From: Botryotinia globosa
Lineage: Eukaryota; Ascomycota; Leotiomycetes; Helotiales; Sclerotiniaceae
DNA: 64,000 nucleotides
Direction: 5' to 3'
Assembly (NCBI GenBank): GCA_014898425.1
Contig: RCSZ01000007.1
Location: forward strand, 1,860,001 to 1,924,000
Shown: positions 12,562 to 25,780 of the stretch, piece by piece
Numbering within the stretch: position 1 is the stretch's first letter
Layout of the letters: each line of letters opens with the position of its first letter
The notes under the pieces: model-generated
What the model was told of the DNA's origin: nothing
The model's database searches: none
The model's input: only the letters and a program-made list of their open reading frames with translations
Made by a program: the position numbers and the translations under genes

Positions 12562-15504
12562 CTATCCTTTCTTAGCAAAAACATAGCAAACTTTACATCT
12601 TTCATCCTCTAGTACTGAAAGTAAGACGTCGTCATCTAGGGACTGTTTCACGTCGTTTACCTCTGTAGCAATCGAATCCGCCGATTGAACATGGAACATC
12701 GAAGTATCGATGTGTCTATACTCCATTAACGCTTGCATCTTCTTTCCTTTCTTGGATCGTTTTCCTTTAATGGCTTCAAGAGCAATCTTTTGCTGGGCCT
12801 CCACATTTGCTTTGGTTGCTGGCACCAGTGAACAAGCTGGATTGATGGGGAACTCATCATCATCGTCCTCTTCATCATCTTCACTCGCGCTGATCTCTTT
12901 GTTGGGTTCCGGGATCTCAGATGATGATACAATTGGCTCCTCGCGACCAACTCCTCCACATTCGCAACCCAGGAGCTCGTGAGTTTGGCATTGCGCATTT
13001 ACATCTAATCTAAAGAGATCTCGTAACTCATCGGCTGAAAAACTTGCTTCGTTCTTCTTGCCATCCATGACACTGTCGGCGAGCCCCATCTTAGTAACTT
13101 GTCGCTGATAGATCTTTTCATCCATGCCTCCCGACATTAGAAACCTATATATTTTGACTGGACGCTTTTGCCCGTCGCGATGGATACGTGCCATGGCTTG
13201 AAGGTCAGTAGCAGGATTCCAGTCAACGTCAAACAATACGAGGCGTGATGCTCCAATTAGGTTTATACCAGCACCGCCGGATTTAGCTGAAAGGAGAAAG
13301 GCAAAATATTTTGACGCAGGTGTCTTGTTGAACGTGTTTACTAGATCCTGCCGTTTTGCCTGAGGAGTGCTACCATCGAGGCGCAGAAAAGGTAAGTTTA
13401 ATGACGAAAGGTGTGACATTAGCAGGTCGAGAGTAGAAGTGTAGTTGGAGACAAGAACTATCTTTTCGGTAGTTGACTTCGAAAGCCGCAAAAGCATACG
13501 ATTTAGAACTCTGAATTTACTGCTTGCCACAACTGGATTTTTCTTGAGAATCTCGGGAGGTATGCTTTCTAAAAGCTGAGCAACGTTTGAATTGCTAGGT
13601 GTATCTGTATCGCTCTTTTTGACAAGGAGGCTTGGAGCGTTGCAGACTTTCTTAAGCATCGTGATAAGCTGTAGAGAGGCCTCTGAGCTGCCAAGGACTC
13701 TACCAAAGACTGGAGAGGCTAGGACATGCTGATATACTTCAGCCTGAGCTTGAGTAGGCTTGCAGAATAGTACATATTCTGTCTTTGGCTTCAAGTATTT
13801 TGCAAGTATGCTGGCGTTTCGACGTAATATGAATAACTTTGTCAACTCGGCCAACTCTTCTTCTCGGGCCGTTCCCTTCTCCATGTCGCTCTCTGTAGCA
13901 CCCGGCTGTCTGCTTTTTAAGATTGGGGCCTCGAAACATTTTTTGAAAGTATTGTAGCCATTGAGAAGACCGGGGTTCACAAAGTCCACCATTGTAAAGA
14001 ACTCTGATAAATCATTTTGAATGGGTGTTCCAGATAAAATGACTCGTCTCTCGGTATTCAAATTCTTGATTGCTTGCGCTGATTTATTCGCAGCAGTCTT
14101 CAAGCGATGCCCTTCATCAGCTACGACTATATCTATTCCACCTCCTTTCTTTAACTCTTCCTGTACTGTGCGTAGCTTCTCGTAACCGATGATCATGACG
14201 CTATAACTCTTGCCGTGAGTGAAGTCAGTAAGTCGAATGTTCTTGGATCCATCTGCAACGAAAACGCCTATTCTTTCATTACCGAGCCACTTGTTGAATT
14301 CTGCTTTCCAATTAGAGATAAGAGTCACAGGACAGACAATCAAGGCCTTCTTTATGACGCCCCCCTCGTGTGGGTATTCCGGATTTTGCTTCAATAACGT
14401 CCATAACAGCGCGATTGTCTGTAGTGTCTTTCCAAGGCCCATCTCATCAGCTAAAATTGCACCCTGCCCATTGAAGGAACGATAGCCCATAACGCACTCG
14501 TACAAAAACTTAACTCCCTCCTTTTGATGATCACGTAAATGGCGACCCAAGAAAGGATCGACGACAACATCCACAACTTGCTTGCCTTTCGCAACATACT
14601 TAGGATTCGGTCGTTGCATTACAATCGCTCCTGGTGCAGAGGGATCATGCCGGGGAGTGGGCGCACCGCTTTTATTCTGTGGCATGATTGTCGTTGTTAG
14701 AAGAGGATTCTTGAATTGGGATTTGACTGCATCACTTTTTGGAGCAGAGGCATAGAAACTTTTGGCAGGAATTGCCGGCCCTAAGCCACTATCCTTTCTC
14801 TTCCCAAGTGTGCTCGTAGAATTGTTTTTCGATATATTTGATAGGGTTGGATGAGGCAGAGGTCGTGCGGCTGGATTGCTATGACTGTCTGCTCTAGTAG
14901 ATTTACCACCATTATTTAAAAAGTGTCGGCCAGAAAGAAAATCTGCCTTTGTAATGGCTGCATCGATCTCAACATCCTTCCCTCCAATGCTCAATGTACT
15001 GCCGGGTAACAAAGGCTCATTATACATGCAGCGGCCCATGTCTCTGCCATCAATATTTTGAAGTCGAGCGTACCCTCCGGTAACTGCGAGTACTCCATCC
15101 CCATCCCAGGTCTTATGTTTCTTCATCGTGAATTTGCGCCTGTGGAACTCATTAATATGATTTCAGAGCAAGGGGGGGGGGGGGGGCAAATACCATAATA
15201 CCAAATAGTATCCGTCAATACTGGTTGGATTTTCAGATGAAGTATGGGCTTGAGTTGCTTCGATAGGATTCTTTACAACCATCAAAGGTTTTCGGGGCGC
15301 ATTGGCAGCCGAAGATGCAATCGGAGCCTTAATTTTTGGAGCCTCTTCAACATTGTGAATCAGAAGCCGTCTCTTCTTTGCCACCGGTTTAGTCAAAATT
15401 TCTTCCTCAGAATCTGATATGACCTGGACGTCTGAGAATTCATCGACCGGCTTAGAAGGTTTTGGCACACTTTGTAAGAGTGGAGGCCGGAATGGTTTGA
15501 ACAT
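12562..15504 (-). CDS. RDH54: Rdh54/Tid1 (Rad54B-type) SNF2 DNA translocase
   Basis: Two exons (15504-15194 and 15139-12562) give 962 residues. The junction recreates the conserved N-terminal block YYLVLWRKFT followed by KKHKTWDGDGVL, typical of Rad54B/Rdh54 rather than Rad54. The SNF2 core shows motif I (DEMGLGKT), motif II as DEGH, motif III (LSGTPIQND) and the helicase C-terminal motifs (SAKSGGAGINLIGA, MARIHRDGQKRPVKIYR). A cysteine-rich HELLGCECGG motif follows, as in Rdh54. The enzyme remodels or removes Rad51/Dmc1 on double-stranded DNA in homologous recombination and meiosis. The 54 bp intron contains a run of 15 identical bases (C on the coding strand), so the exon 1/2 spacing deserves care. 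Confidence 0.93.
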
Positions 15505-15782
15505 TTTATTTTGACATTTGTTGAGAGCATGATAAATGCTGAGACGCGATGGTTATAAGGTTCGTGCTTTGTCATGGATATTTTGATACGCGCCTACACG
15601 TGACACTGACTAAACTGACCACTTCATCCAGTAATGGTGAAACGGCATCCACTTGATCAATGGTAACAATGTAAGATTAAAATTTTGTCATCAGGTATGA
15701 TTATCCATTCATTAAACCTCAAATAAATACACTATTTGGGCTCCAAGATAACGCCGTTATTTTTGTTCAGGTATATTTACAT

Positions 15783-18700
15783 TTATTGAAGCATAGAGTC
15801 CAGACTCTCTCCCAACACCCCCTCGATCTTAACGATCCAGCGATTCGTCTCCTTCTCTACTATCTCATCGTCATCCTCTTGAAGCTCACTAATGAATGGC
15901 AACATTTCTGGCAACATAGCCAGCCATTCCTCTCCCAATCTATCCGTCAACGCTTGCTCGCACTTGACTGCTGCAAGTCTAACACTAGATACTTCTGAAC
16001 GGAGATGCTTTAAGATCATCCCGTTGAGTTCCTTGTGATGATCCGACGAATCAGCGGCAGCAGCAAGTTCAACGATAGCGGGAACAAGTTCATCGATTAA
16101 AGGTAATCCCGAGGCGTTCCCAAATTGATCACACAAGACATGTGCAATTGCCTTGAAATGAGCTGGAGATTGCCAAAAGTCATGTAGGTCGTGCTCGAAA
16201 CATGGTACTAAAGTTCGAAGAACTCTTGTCCATAATTCTCTCGAAGCGTCATTCTTGATATCAGTTTCTTTTAAAATCTGTACGGCATTGTCAAGCAAGT
16301 ATGTGGCATAGTTTGTGACGATTGCCTTGAGGTTGCCAAAGAAAACGGCCATGAACCCGTAAACACTCTGTAAACGCAGGTTTCTGCCAGACTTGTCTTT
16401 CTTGGGCAATGACGATGACGCCCATTCAACCAGGTCAGAGAATATAGGTCTAAATGTCGAATCGTTGAACTTGTAGATCATCTCTAGAGCGACTTCGTTC
16501 ACTTGTCCTTCTATTTCTGAAATAATCTCATCGCTTTGATCGAAATCATCCACATTAGACAAGTGTCTTCGAAGATCGAATGCATTTTGGAATATCTTTG
16601 CAAGTATGGTGGAATGTTTGGAGACAACACTCTTTGGATGAGCTTTGATTGACATGCTAAGCATCTCAAGTTGTTCACGGATAGCCTATTTAAGCTTAGT
16701 AAGTAGTCATAAAACTTTTAAGAATAGTAATGGAAAACTTACCCAAGTTCCTGCCGTTACTGCTTGCGCCCAATTCTTCTCCAAGGCAACGAACATACTC
16801 TTAGCATCCACGCGCTTTGCAGCCAAGTGAAGACAATTTTCTCTGATCTCATCTGCCTCATCTTCGAGCTCAGCCTCTGCTGATTTATTGGAGATTAAAA
16901 GAAGGGTATCGAGATATCCGCCTGTAATCATATATGGAAGATGTTGTACCAGAGCGCTGATAAAAGTATATCCAGCGTTGTGGAGTTTTTGAGCCTCAAC
17001 AGTGTCTTCGATACTTGATTTGATGTACTCCAAAGCCTTTGGAATGGCAACAGGCAATACAGAAACTATACCTTCGCGCAAAATCTCTACCAAAGAAGCC
17101 AAGGACAGAAGAGCCATAATTTGCAAGCCAGCATCACTCTGGCCCAAGCAATAATTACTTGCAATGGTTTCTGCTGCAGCAGATACAGCCTCGAGATCCT
17201 TCTTTCCATATTTCTCTGAGATTTTCTCAACGCAAGCCACAGCAGTACGCTTATAAGGCATGTCAGTAGACTCTTGAATGATTGAGGTAAGCTGAGGTAA
17301 GAACCCAAGCATTGCAACTCTTGAAACGGCGTCTGATGCGCTTTCCTGGTCGATGCGAACCTGTAAAGAGCGCAAAATCTTTCGTCGCAAGTCCTCGTTA
17401 GGTCTATCCAAGAGTCCTTCGACTGATTTGACAAATTCGCTTGTGGAAAGGAGACCCAAAATACTTTCTAGAATGTCTCCACAAGCATTGTGCATTGCCT
17501 TCTTGTCTTTCAAAGATTCTGTCAAGACCAACAAGTTTTCCAGTAACGTGGAATAGAGCTCGCGAATTCTAGCAGCGTCCATATCGTCTCGATCAAGAAG
17601 TTTTGCAGTTTGTGTAATCAATCGTCGTTGCGAGAGTATGTGCGGAAGAAGCGTGAGTTCATGGAGAGCGGCATAATGAGGGTCAATCTTCTCATGAGCT
17701 CCCAGTAGAATCAGCGAAAATGTTGGCTTGGGAGCCAAGAGATCATCAATCAGCTCGAGATATTTAATTGCAGACTGAAGTTGAACCTCCACGCTGAATG
17801 CATTGGTCAGCTCTGCAGAGAAGGATTTAATATCATCGTTGACACCATATTTATCCACCAACATTATTAATAATGCGAATAGGAAATCTTCTGCCCCGAG
17901 AGTTTGGACCAAAGAAATAAACAATCCCTTTCTGCGATGGGCAGGAATATGCTCATACGCCGCAACAAAGCTCAAGAGCAACTCAGCAGCCCCTGTAACG
18001 GGGTTGCCTTTGTCTTTTCGAAGCGAGGTGATAAGAGGTGGAATGACCTCACGAATGGTTTGACTAATGACATGTGCAGAATAATCATCATTCTGTCTTA
18101 GTACTGAGCTTCCCATAAAGGTAAAGATGGGCATAACACTGTGGAGAACAACTTCTGGGGCGATGTCTGCAAGTGCAGCAATCATCAGTAAAGCACCGTT
18201 CTGTACCTGTGGACTGGCTGTTTTCTGGACGCAATCGACAAGTAAATCAGCTCGAATATCAGAATGGTCTAACTCCATTTCTGGGTTGGCCTTGTGTGCT
18301 TTCAAAATTGATAGTAGGCTATTCAAGACCAAATCTTGAAGATATGCAAGCTCGGATGAGACTTGGACCTTGAAGTGTTGTAGTTCTGCCAAGGTGTTAA
18401 AGAGGCCCTTGAGAAGTTCTGGATGGTTTCCTGGATCAGAAGTATCGATGAGTTGCAACACAAATGTAAATTGGCGTATAGCAGCCGCAAGTTGTTTGGG
18501 GTCCTGTAAAGAAGTTCTAGCAACTTCGCCGTGGCTAGTTCGCCGTCTTTTACTTGCAGGTGGAGCATCTGTAAGTTTCGCCGTCGTAGGTAATTGATCG
18601 AGGAAAGAAAGGAGAATTTCTGTTGAAAGAGGAGCGTTTCGTAAGAGTTCTAAAGCTTCTTCCGCTGATTTGGTAGATCCCTCGGATGAAGATTGGGAAG

Positions 18701-21288
18701 CATCCATCAACATCTGAGCTGTCTGCAGCTGCACATCACCCTTAAAAGACGTCCACATCTCACGCAGTCTTGCAAATACGGCCTCAAGAAGGGTAGGGCG
18801 ATCCGAAGCAACTTCGCCATGCACAATTTGAGTGAAGAATTGCAAGCCTTCTTTGTCATTAGCCACAACGGTCGTAGCTGCTTGTTTATCGAAGTCTGCC
18901 ATGGCAAATTGTTCATCTTTCGAGTGTTGCAATGCTACTTCTGGACTGAGGGATGCCCATTGTTGAAGTACTGGAAGTAGAACTTTGGTTCGAGTAGTGC
19001 TAGCAATGCTACGAACATGATTGAGAATAACAAGAAGTCTGAGTTTGACCGTGTATACAGGTGTGTGAATGACGTGACTGGATAGGAATGACAAAATCGA
19101 GGCGCGGGTAGTTTGAGTCAAGCGTAAATCATTCTTCTTGTTGGACTCTGCAGAAGCACGAGGACTATTCAAAGACTGTTCCACTACGGACTCAATGTGG
19201 GTTTTATCGAGAACACATTCTTCCAAAGCTGGAACCAAAACCTCTCTCAAAAGACGAGTAGCGTTATCAATTGACAACCATTTCGTCTCTTGAGTTCCTT
19301 CACCTGGGCCATATATATCATCGAATGCCCATTGTTGTCGGGAGCTCGATGCTTTCTTTGTGATTGCGCCAGCCGGGTAAAATGTCTCAATTTTGAGGAC
19401 AAGCTCTGCTGCGGCACGGCGAACTTTAGGCGCAGGATCTGCAAGTGCTGAAATTGCATATGGTATGATTCCTTGAATATCCACGCTTGCATTGTCATGT
19501 CCTGATAAGTATCGAGCAACCAAGTGAAGTGCAGAAACTCGGGCCATGACCGGATAAGGGCCGCACCAAATTCTAATATAAAATGTTAGATATAGAGTTT
19601 TTTCCAGGGCACTTGCGCGATTCATGACAGGTAGCTCATCAAATACATCCAAGTCGCCGGCGTTGACCGCGGCGACCAAAAATGCTTGACACAAATCTTG
19701 GTAGATGCGTGAAGCGCCATGCGCTAAGAATGAGTTCTCCTTGTCACTGCTTTGTGGAAGTTTTTCAACTAGTTGACTGAAATCGGGTCGAGATTCTGTT
19801 TTCGTATCATCATCTCCCATTACCACATCTTCATCTGCCTCTTTTGCTGCTTCTATTCGTCTAATTGTGGTGGAGAGCTTCAGTTCTAATTCATCCATAT
19901 CGACATCCGTCTCTTTTAATGCACCTTGAATAACAGTCCCTACGTGACCAGAAAGTTGTGTTAGCGCAACAAGAGATGATGCGAGATGCGCTCGAGTGTT
20001 CTTCTCGGAATCTGTAGCATCATCAACACGATGTGCCACCAGCAGTAGATGCTTCACAACCACAGAAGTTTGTGCGTCGCTAAGAAGACCATGTTCCACA
20101 ATCTTTTCGATGGTTGGAAGACCTTGAACTTCTCCGCTTTTACTTATTCTGTCAACGAGGGCAAGACATAGTCCATTGGAAAGTCGGTCGATTCGTCGCT
20201 CCTTTCCTAGTTCAATCAATTGAGTTGCAAGATCCGGAACTTTGAGCAGCTCTTTGGTTACACGTCTTGTGATCTGCTTTGCGCCCCTGTGTTGTGCCAA
20301 AATTGAAAGACAGACCAATCCAGGACGAACGGTTTCGCTAGTCCAACCAAGAACTAATGCTTCCATCATTGCTGTCAGGAGTTTATCGTCCAATCCTCCT
20401 TTGGAAGCTAAGATTGACAAGATCATGTAACATCCGATTCGCAAGTCCGGGACCTTTTGCATCGAAAGACCTTCGTTGAGAGTTGGTAGCAATCTCATTA
20501 TCACATCCTGCTCGTTTTGTTGTTGAACTCCTCTTCTCCCAGAACGGGCCTTGTCCAGCATATTACTCGTAGCTTCAGTCATGATACCAGCCCAAAAAGC
20601 TAGAAGAGCAGGATAATGCTGCCTAGCTTTACATATGCGCAAAACATATGCATTGAGTGTCGAGGCGAAAATAGTGCTATCAGTCGCAGCTGTGACAATT
20701 GGCCTTCTTTGTGGTTGGGTCAAGGATCGAATATATGGTGCTAAAAATTGATATTCTGCCGGAATCTTCGACGGTATTAAGGAAAGTAGTGTTGTAAATA
20801 TAGGTAGGGTATGGTAGGGCAAGAAAGTTGTCAAGAGAAAGGATGTATTGTACTCGTGAATTCTACATGAATTAGTTCCGAGAACAAAAAGTTGGAATTC
20901 GAGAGGCATACCTGAATCTTCTCACCAACCACTCAACTGCTTTGATTGCTGGATTCAGACGTAGACGGCCACCGACTAATCCCAAGAATGCCTCCAGCCG
21001 TTTGTCTAATTCGGAAATCTCTGCTACTGGCAGCTGTGTACGATCCACCGTCTGACTTTCTTCGCTGAAGATTGTCTTCTGGAACTCAAGGAACCGACCA
21101 TCGAGTAGACACAGTTCTTGAAATCCTTCGTGACATAATGGGTAGAGTGTGTCGAAACTTTGTGATGCCGCGACTCTAGGTTCAAAAATCAGAGACTTTG
21201 AATGCGCAGCCTTTTGCGCCTTGAGATTTAATGAATTGGTTGAATTGGTCGCAATCTGCGCCAACTGCGCTTTAAGTGAAGAAGCCAT
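15783..21288 (-). CDS. UTP10: Utp10 (HEATR1), U3 snoRNP / SSU processome scaffold
   Basis: Three exons (21288-20912, 20862-16743, 16685-15783) give 1799 residues, the usual size for this giant alpha-solenoid. The N-terminus (SLKAQLAQIA, AAHSKSLIFEPRVAASQSFDTLY) is the Utp10 signature. The rest is leucine-rich helical repeats of HEAT type, with a BP28CT-like region about 350-500 residues before the end. Utp10 is part of the t-UTP/UtpA complex that couples rDNA transcription to early 18S pre-rRNA processing in the nucleolus. Junction phases (2, 0) match and the introns are 49 and 57 bp. The small frames inside it are shadows. The gene is divergent from NRDE2. Confidence 0.95.
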
Positions 21289-21601
21289 TGTGTGATTATC
21301 GATACCACAATGTTACAAAATTATGGCATGTCGAAGTTCAAGAATATTATTTCTCGACGCTTATTACTTCACTCAAACTTCTCAATAAAAATTTCCAGCT
21401 CTATCGTTATCGAAAAATTTGGTCGGATAAACATTCGGCCCGCTGATACTGCCGCTTTAAGAGTAAGGTTTCAAGTTTACAGCAGTAACATTGTAAATAA
21501 ATAAACCATTAGTAAATTCACAATAGATCAACCCGTCCTCGTCGAATATATTCTATGAATGCATTGGTAGCCATACTATTGATTAAGTCGTGCTAGTCAT
21601 C
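21289..21601. promoter_or_regulatory. Shared divergent promoter region, UTP10 / NRDE2
   Basis: Only 313 bp separate the two start codons (21288 on minus, 21602 on plus), so both 5' leaders and core promoters must fit here. AT-rich tracts are present but no confident factor site can be named. Confidence 0.6.
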
Positions 21602-24600
21602 ATGACGGAAGCAAATCCTCCCGTTCCCAAATTCGCGTCTTTCCGTTCAAACCCTTCCAGCACTGTCGCAGTTATAGACTCCGAAAAGGAGGATAAACAC
21701 AAATTAGCGACAAGACAACATACCCAGGAAAAAGAACGTCCAAGAAATCATCGTCGGCGCCACAGATCTAGAAGTAGAGAGAACCATAGGTCTAGGAGCA
21801 AGGAGAAGTCACATACACGTGACTCCCGCCACAGATCATGGAGTCGAGAGAAGCACAGGAATAGGGAGGAAAACAATGAAAGATATAGCTCACGCCGTAG
21901 ATCTCGGAGTAGAGATGGCCGTTCGTCTGACAATTACCGGCCTCTAAATGAGGAACTGATTCAAAGAAGCTCTACCGAAGTGTCCACCAAACATCAACCA
22001 GATGTCTCGGGGTCCGAAACTGCCTCTGACATTTATGTTGTTGACAGAAAAGGAGATGTGAAGAACCTGATATATGGAAGCAATCACCGCTACAGTGTGC
22101 CACCATTTCATCGAATTGGGGCCGGTCGCGTTCTTGGTGCACCCCGAGACACAAGAATTGACAGAGATTATTCAGATGATAAGGGTATTGTGCTTACAAA
22201 TTTGAGAGACTTCAGATCCAATAATCGAGAGAAATACGTTTTTTCTAAAGTGGAGAGAGACAGACCTCGCCTTTTGAAGATCCGTTCAGAAGTTCTGGCC
22301 GAGGAACCTTTCTTGCACGATGACGATTTCGTTCCCCTGCAGAATAGTAGAGGTAAAAAGCGAAAGAGGGTGGATCGAGAACTTGGTTCGAATTCAGAAT
22401 CTGATCATGATGATACTCATTATCGTTCAATACAAGGGGAAGCCAAAACGTCTAATCAACCTCAGGATAACGCTTTCCAATATGCTTCAGATAGTGATTC
22501 CTCAGGGTCAGATGCTGGTCGAACTATGAGACTTGAGTCTTCAATCAAACAGAAAAATATAGAGCTATCCAGACGAATAGAGCGTGCCCCAAATGATGTA
22601 GATGCGTGGCTTGCATTAATTGAGCATCAAGATATGCTTCTAAAAGCAGGAGATGAAAGTCGTCGCATCACTAATGCAGAGATCAGAAGTACGGCGGACA
22701 TTAAAATACACATGTACGAAAAGGCTTTGAATAAGATCCACTACCTACAGGACCGCGAGCGATTACTTCTTGGCCTGATGGCGGAGGGTTCAAAGATTTG
22801 GGAAATAAAGATTCAAGCTGAGCGATGGGCACAGATTGCAAAGGACAACATCAATAGTCTCGTCTTGTGGAAAAAATACTTAGATTTCAGACAAAGTAAC
22901 TTTTCAACATTTAGATATGAGGATGTACGTGAAGTATTCCTCGGCAGGATTCGTTCTTTGAAGGATAGTATCAGCGCCGCGCCAGAATGGAGCTCTGTGA
23001 AATTACTTTACGAGCAACTCCTATATGTAGTGCTCAGGGCCACTCTTTTCATCCGTGAATCAGGATTCAATGAACTCGCAGTGGCAATTTGGCAAGGTAT
23101 CTTGGAGATAAATTTTCAAGGACAGATATCCATGCGCACTGAGCATGAGGCGCCAGGGCTGGTGGAAAACAGAACAATTGAGCTATTCGGTGAGTTTTGG
23201 GAGGCAGAAGTTCCACGAATTGGGGAACCAGGCTCTCTAGGCTGGAAAAGATTTGCAGAAACAGGAGATGATTCAACAGTTCCAGATGCCCAGACCGATG
23301 AACCAGAGATGTCACTTGATGGCCAAAACCTATTTGAAAGCTGGGTCATCGCAGAATCTTCTCGTAGCAAAGCTTCTAGAGTACCTGCAAGAACCATGGA
23401 TGATACTGTGGAAGATGATCCTTATAGGGTCATTCTGTTCACAGATATCGAGAATTTTCTTTTGCTATTGCCAAAATCTGCCGCGTACTTACGAAGATTT
23501 CTGTTGAATGCATTTTTGATATTTTGTCATTTGCCTTCTATGCCTACTCATGATCTTGAGTCAGGGGTAGATTGGAGCCATGATTCTTGCTTATATAATG
23601 AGATGCTCGACTATGATTCTGAATGGGTCAAAGAGAAGTACATGAAGAAATCTAGTGAGGAATCGATCGAGAGCGAAGACACAAAAGCGTCGTCAGTCTT
23701 CGCAGCTCCTACAACGACTCTTGCAATGGCGCCAGAATCTATGTTTAGCAACGGCTGGTTCAGTAGCTTCAAGCCATGGCGAGAAGTATACGGTAATGAA
23801 GACAATGGACCCATTTCTTATTCGTGGGTTCGCAACACTTTGAAACAACTCACACAATCATATCCAATAGAAGATTTCGCAGAATACTACTTAGCATTTG
23901 AATGGATAAACGAGCCCGCCACCATCAGGAAAGTCGCTAAAACTCTCATTAAACAACACTCCTCCAGTCTCAAGCTCTACAATGCGTACGCTATGATCGA
24001 ATGGTCAAAAGGCAACCAGGAAATGTCAAATGGAATCTACACTGCAGCTTTAGGGATGAATCAATCTACGGTCTCTCCGCCAGACCTCAACGACAACAAG
24101 GATTCAGCCCACCTCTGGAAAAGTCTGATATGGGCAAATATCTCGATCGGATGTAGAGAAATCGCATTGTCGCACCTCCTTTCAATCCCTCAACAGATTT
24201 CCAAACCAACCACCCCCGCCGAACTAACTCCAACTGCCCTCCTCAAAACCCAACAACATCTCTCCTACGCCCGCGACCATTTCCTTACCATCCAATATCC
24301 CACACACGCAGTCCTGTATAACGAACTCCTTGCCCTCCTCAAGTACCTAACCACCACCTCCACAAGCGCGCCCCAGTCTCCTCAACAAGGAAACATCACC
24401 TCCGCTCTCGAAATTCTCACCGCATTCTCCGTCCAACTTTCTTCTCGCTTAAGCTCACCACAATTAGCCTACCCCCTATCTCTCCTCCACCAATCCACAG
24501 CCCGTCTGCTACATCACCACGCAAAATCTGGCCCCTATCGCCCTCAAACCCTTCATTCACAACTCACCACCTCGCTACGCTTATTTCCAAACAATACGAT

Positions 24601-25267
24601 TTTCTTTTCCCTCCTCACATCCCCGGGAATCGGAATTACGAAACTTATGAGCCCTATTACTCTGAGCACTTTGTTCTCTGATCTTTTGTATAGCTCGACT
24701 TCTGCAGCTCATAACATGCTACCCCTCTATCTCAACATTATCCACCACTATCTTCAAAACACTCAATCTGCATCTCCAAACCTCAATACGATAAACTCAA
24801 CATTCGTTTCGGCGTTGAATCTTAAAGGTTCAAAATCATACTCGGATTCTGGACTGGCGAGTTCAAGTGCGCTTTGGAGATTGTATCTACTATTCTGTGA
24901 TATATACCCTCAGTTTCTACCTTCCTCGTCCTCATCTTCATCCGTATTATCCTCAAAAGCCTTGATACTTGGACCAGGGTCCGCTAGTAGGGAAATTAGC
25001 AGAGAAGAAATGAATCGCAAAGCAAATGGAATAGTAGAGCTTTGGAAACAAGCGATAGCGAGGACGCCATGGTGTAAGGGAATCTACATGGTTGGGTTTG
25101 AGAATATATGTGTGATAGGTGGTGACGATAGCAATGGTGAAAGAAAGAACGGGATTAGCAGAGATGAAGAGGTCAACAAACAGTTGAAGAATATATGGAG
25201 GGTTATGGGGGAGAAGGAGATAAGGGTACATGTGGACTTGGAGGGGGTTTGGGATGAAGAGGAATAG
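21602..25267 (+). CDS. NRDE2: NRDE-2 family nuclear RNA regulation protein
   Basis: One uninterrupted frame gives 1221 residues from the ATG at 21602. The frame is open a little further upstream, but only to non-ATG codons. The first 35 residues include FASFRSNP. Residues about 40-115 are an RS-rich region (RRRHRSRSRE, RSRSKEK) as in splicing-related proteins. The NRDE-2 block begins near residue 315 with QKNIELSRRIERAPNDVDAWLALIEHQD-like sequence (first HAT/TPR repeat) and continues as helical repeats to the end. NRDE-2 acts with the Mtr4 helicase in animals and with related complexes in fission yeast to control nuclear RNA decay, splicing and small-RNA-directed silencing. The role here is inferred from the family. 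Lack of introns in such a long gene is normal for this clade. Confidence 0.92.
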   Translation: MTEANPPVPKFASFRSNPSSTVAVIDSEKEDKHKLATRQHTQEKERPRNHRRRHRSRSRENHRSRSKEKSHTRDSRHRSWSREKHRNREENNERYSSRRRSRSRDGRSSDNYRPLNEELIQRSSTEVSTKHQPDVSGSETASDIYVVDRKGDVKNLIYGSNHRYSVPPFHRIGAGRVLGAPRDTRIDRDYSDDKGIVLTNLRDFRSNNREKYVFSKVERDRPRLLKIRSEVLAEEPFLHDDDFVPLQNSRGKKRKRVDRELGSNSESDHDDTHYRSIQGEAKTSNQPQDNAFQYASDSDSSGSDAGRTMRLESSIKQKNIELSRRIERAPNDVDAWLALIEHQDMLLKAGDESRRITNAEIRSTADIKIHMYEKALNKIHYLQDRERLLLGLMAEGSKIWEIKIQAERWAQIAKDNINSLVLWKKYLDFRQSNFSTFRYEDVREVFLGRIRSLKDSISAAPEWSSVKLLYEQLLYVVLRATLFIRESGFNELAVAIWQGILEINFQGQISMRTEHEAPGLVENRTIELFGEFWEAEVPRIGEPGSLGWKRFAETGDDSTVPDAQTDEPEMSLDGQNLFESWVIAESSRSKASRVPARTMDDTVEDDPYRVILFTDIENFLLLLPKSAAYLRRFLLNAFLIFCHLPSMPTHDLESGVDWSHDSCLYNEMLDYDSEWVKEKYMKKSSEESIESEDTKASSVFAAPTTTLAMAPESMFSNGWFSSFKPWREVYGNEDNGPISYSWVRNTLKQLTQSYPIEDFAEYYLAFEWINEPATIRKVAKTLIKQHSSSLKLYNAYAMIEWSKGNQEMSNGIYTAALGMNQSTVSPPDLNDNKDSAHLWKSLIWANISIGCREIALSHLLSIPQQISKPTTPAELTPTALLKTQQHLSYARDHFLTIQYPTHAVLYNELLALLKYLTTTSTSAPQSPQQGNITSALEILTAFSVQLSSRLSSPQLAYPLSLLHQSTARLLHHHAKSGPYRPQTLHSQLTTSLRLFPNNTIFFSLLTSPGIGITKLMSPITLSTLFSDLLYSSTSAAHNMLPLYLNIIHHYLQNTQSASPNLNTINSTFVSALNLKGSKSYSDSGLASSSALWRLYLLFCDIYPQFLPSSSSSSSVLSSKALILGPGSASREISREEMNRKANGIVELWKQAIARTPWCKGIYMVGFENICVIGGDDSNGERKNGISRDEEVNKQLKNIWRVMGEKEIRVHVDLEGVWDEEE

Positions 25268-25780
25268 GGATAGGAGCATAAGAACGAGAGAATAATATTG
25301 AAACATATTGTATATATTATTTGGTGGTTACGTAGGAGGTTTATTCATAATATCTGATATATAAGCTCCAGAGAAGAAAATGACTAGTATCTACTAAAGT
25401 CCACTTCTAAATACCATGAATCCATTGCTTACAATATCTTCAATTACTACATCTACATCTACATCTACATCTATATAGCGCCATATCATACTCTAACATC
25501 CATATATATCACCCTCCCTCTGCCCCCTTCTTCCTTCTCATCTCCTTATCTCCTCATCTCCTCCCCTCCTCATCTCCTCATCTCCTCCCCTCCCCTCCTC
25601 ATCTCCTTCCCTCCTCCCATCCTCCTCGCCACTCCACTCCAAATCACACAGATATCACCTCAACCCCATCAGAATCCAAATCCAAGCCCACCTACCTACC
25701 TCTCTCCACACCATCACCTACCTTCTATCATACCATTCTCTTCCTTTCCCAAAGCCCAATCCTCTCATCCTCCATCCATT

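Noticed and set aside
12710..20430. Numerous 60-110 codon ORFs opposite or inside RDH54 and UTP10
   Set aside because: All lie within long conserved coding frames and are shadows.
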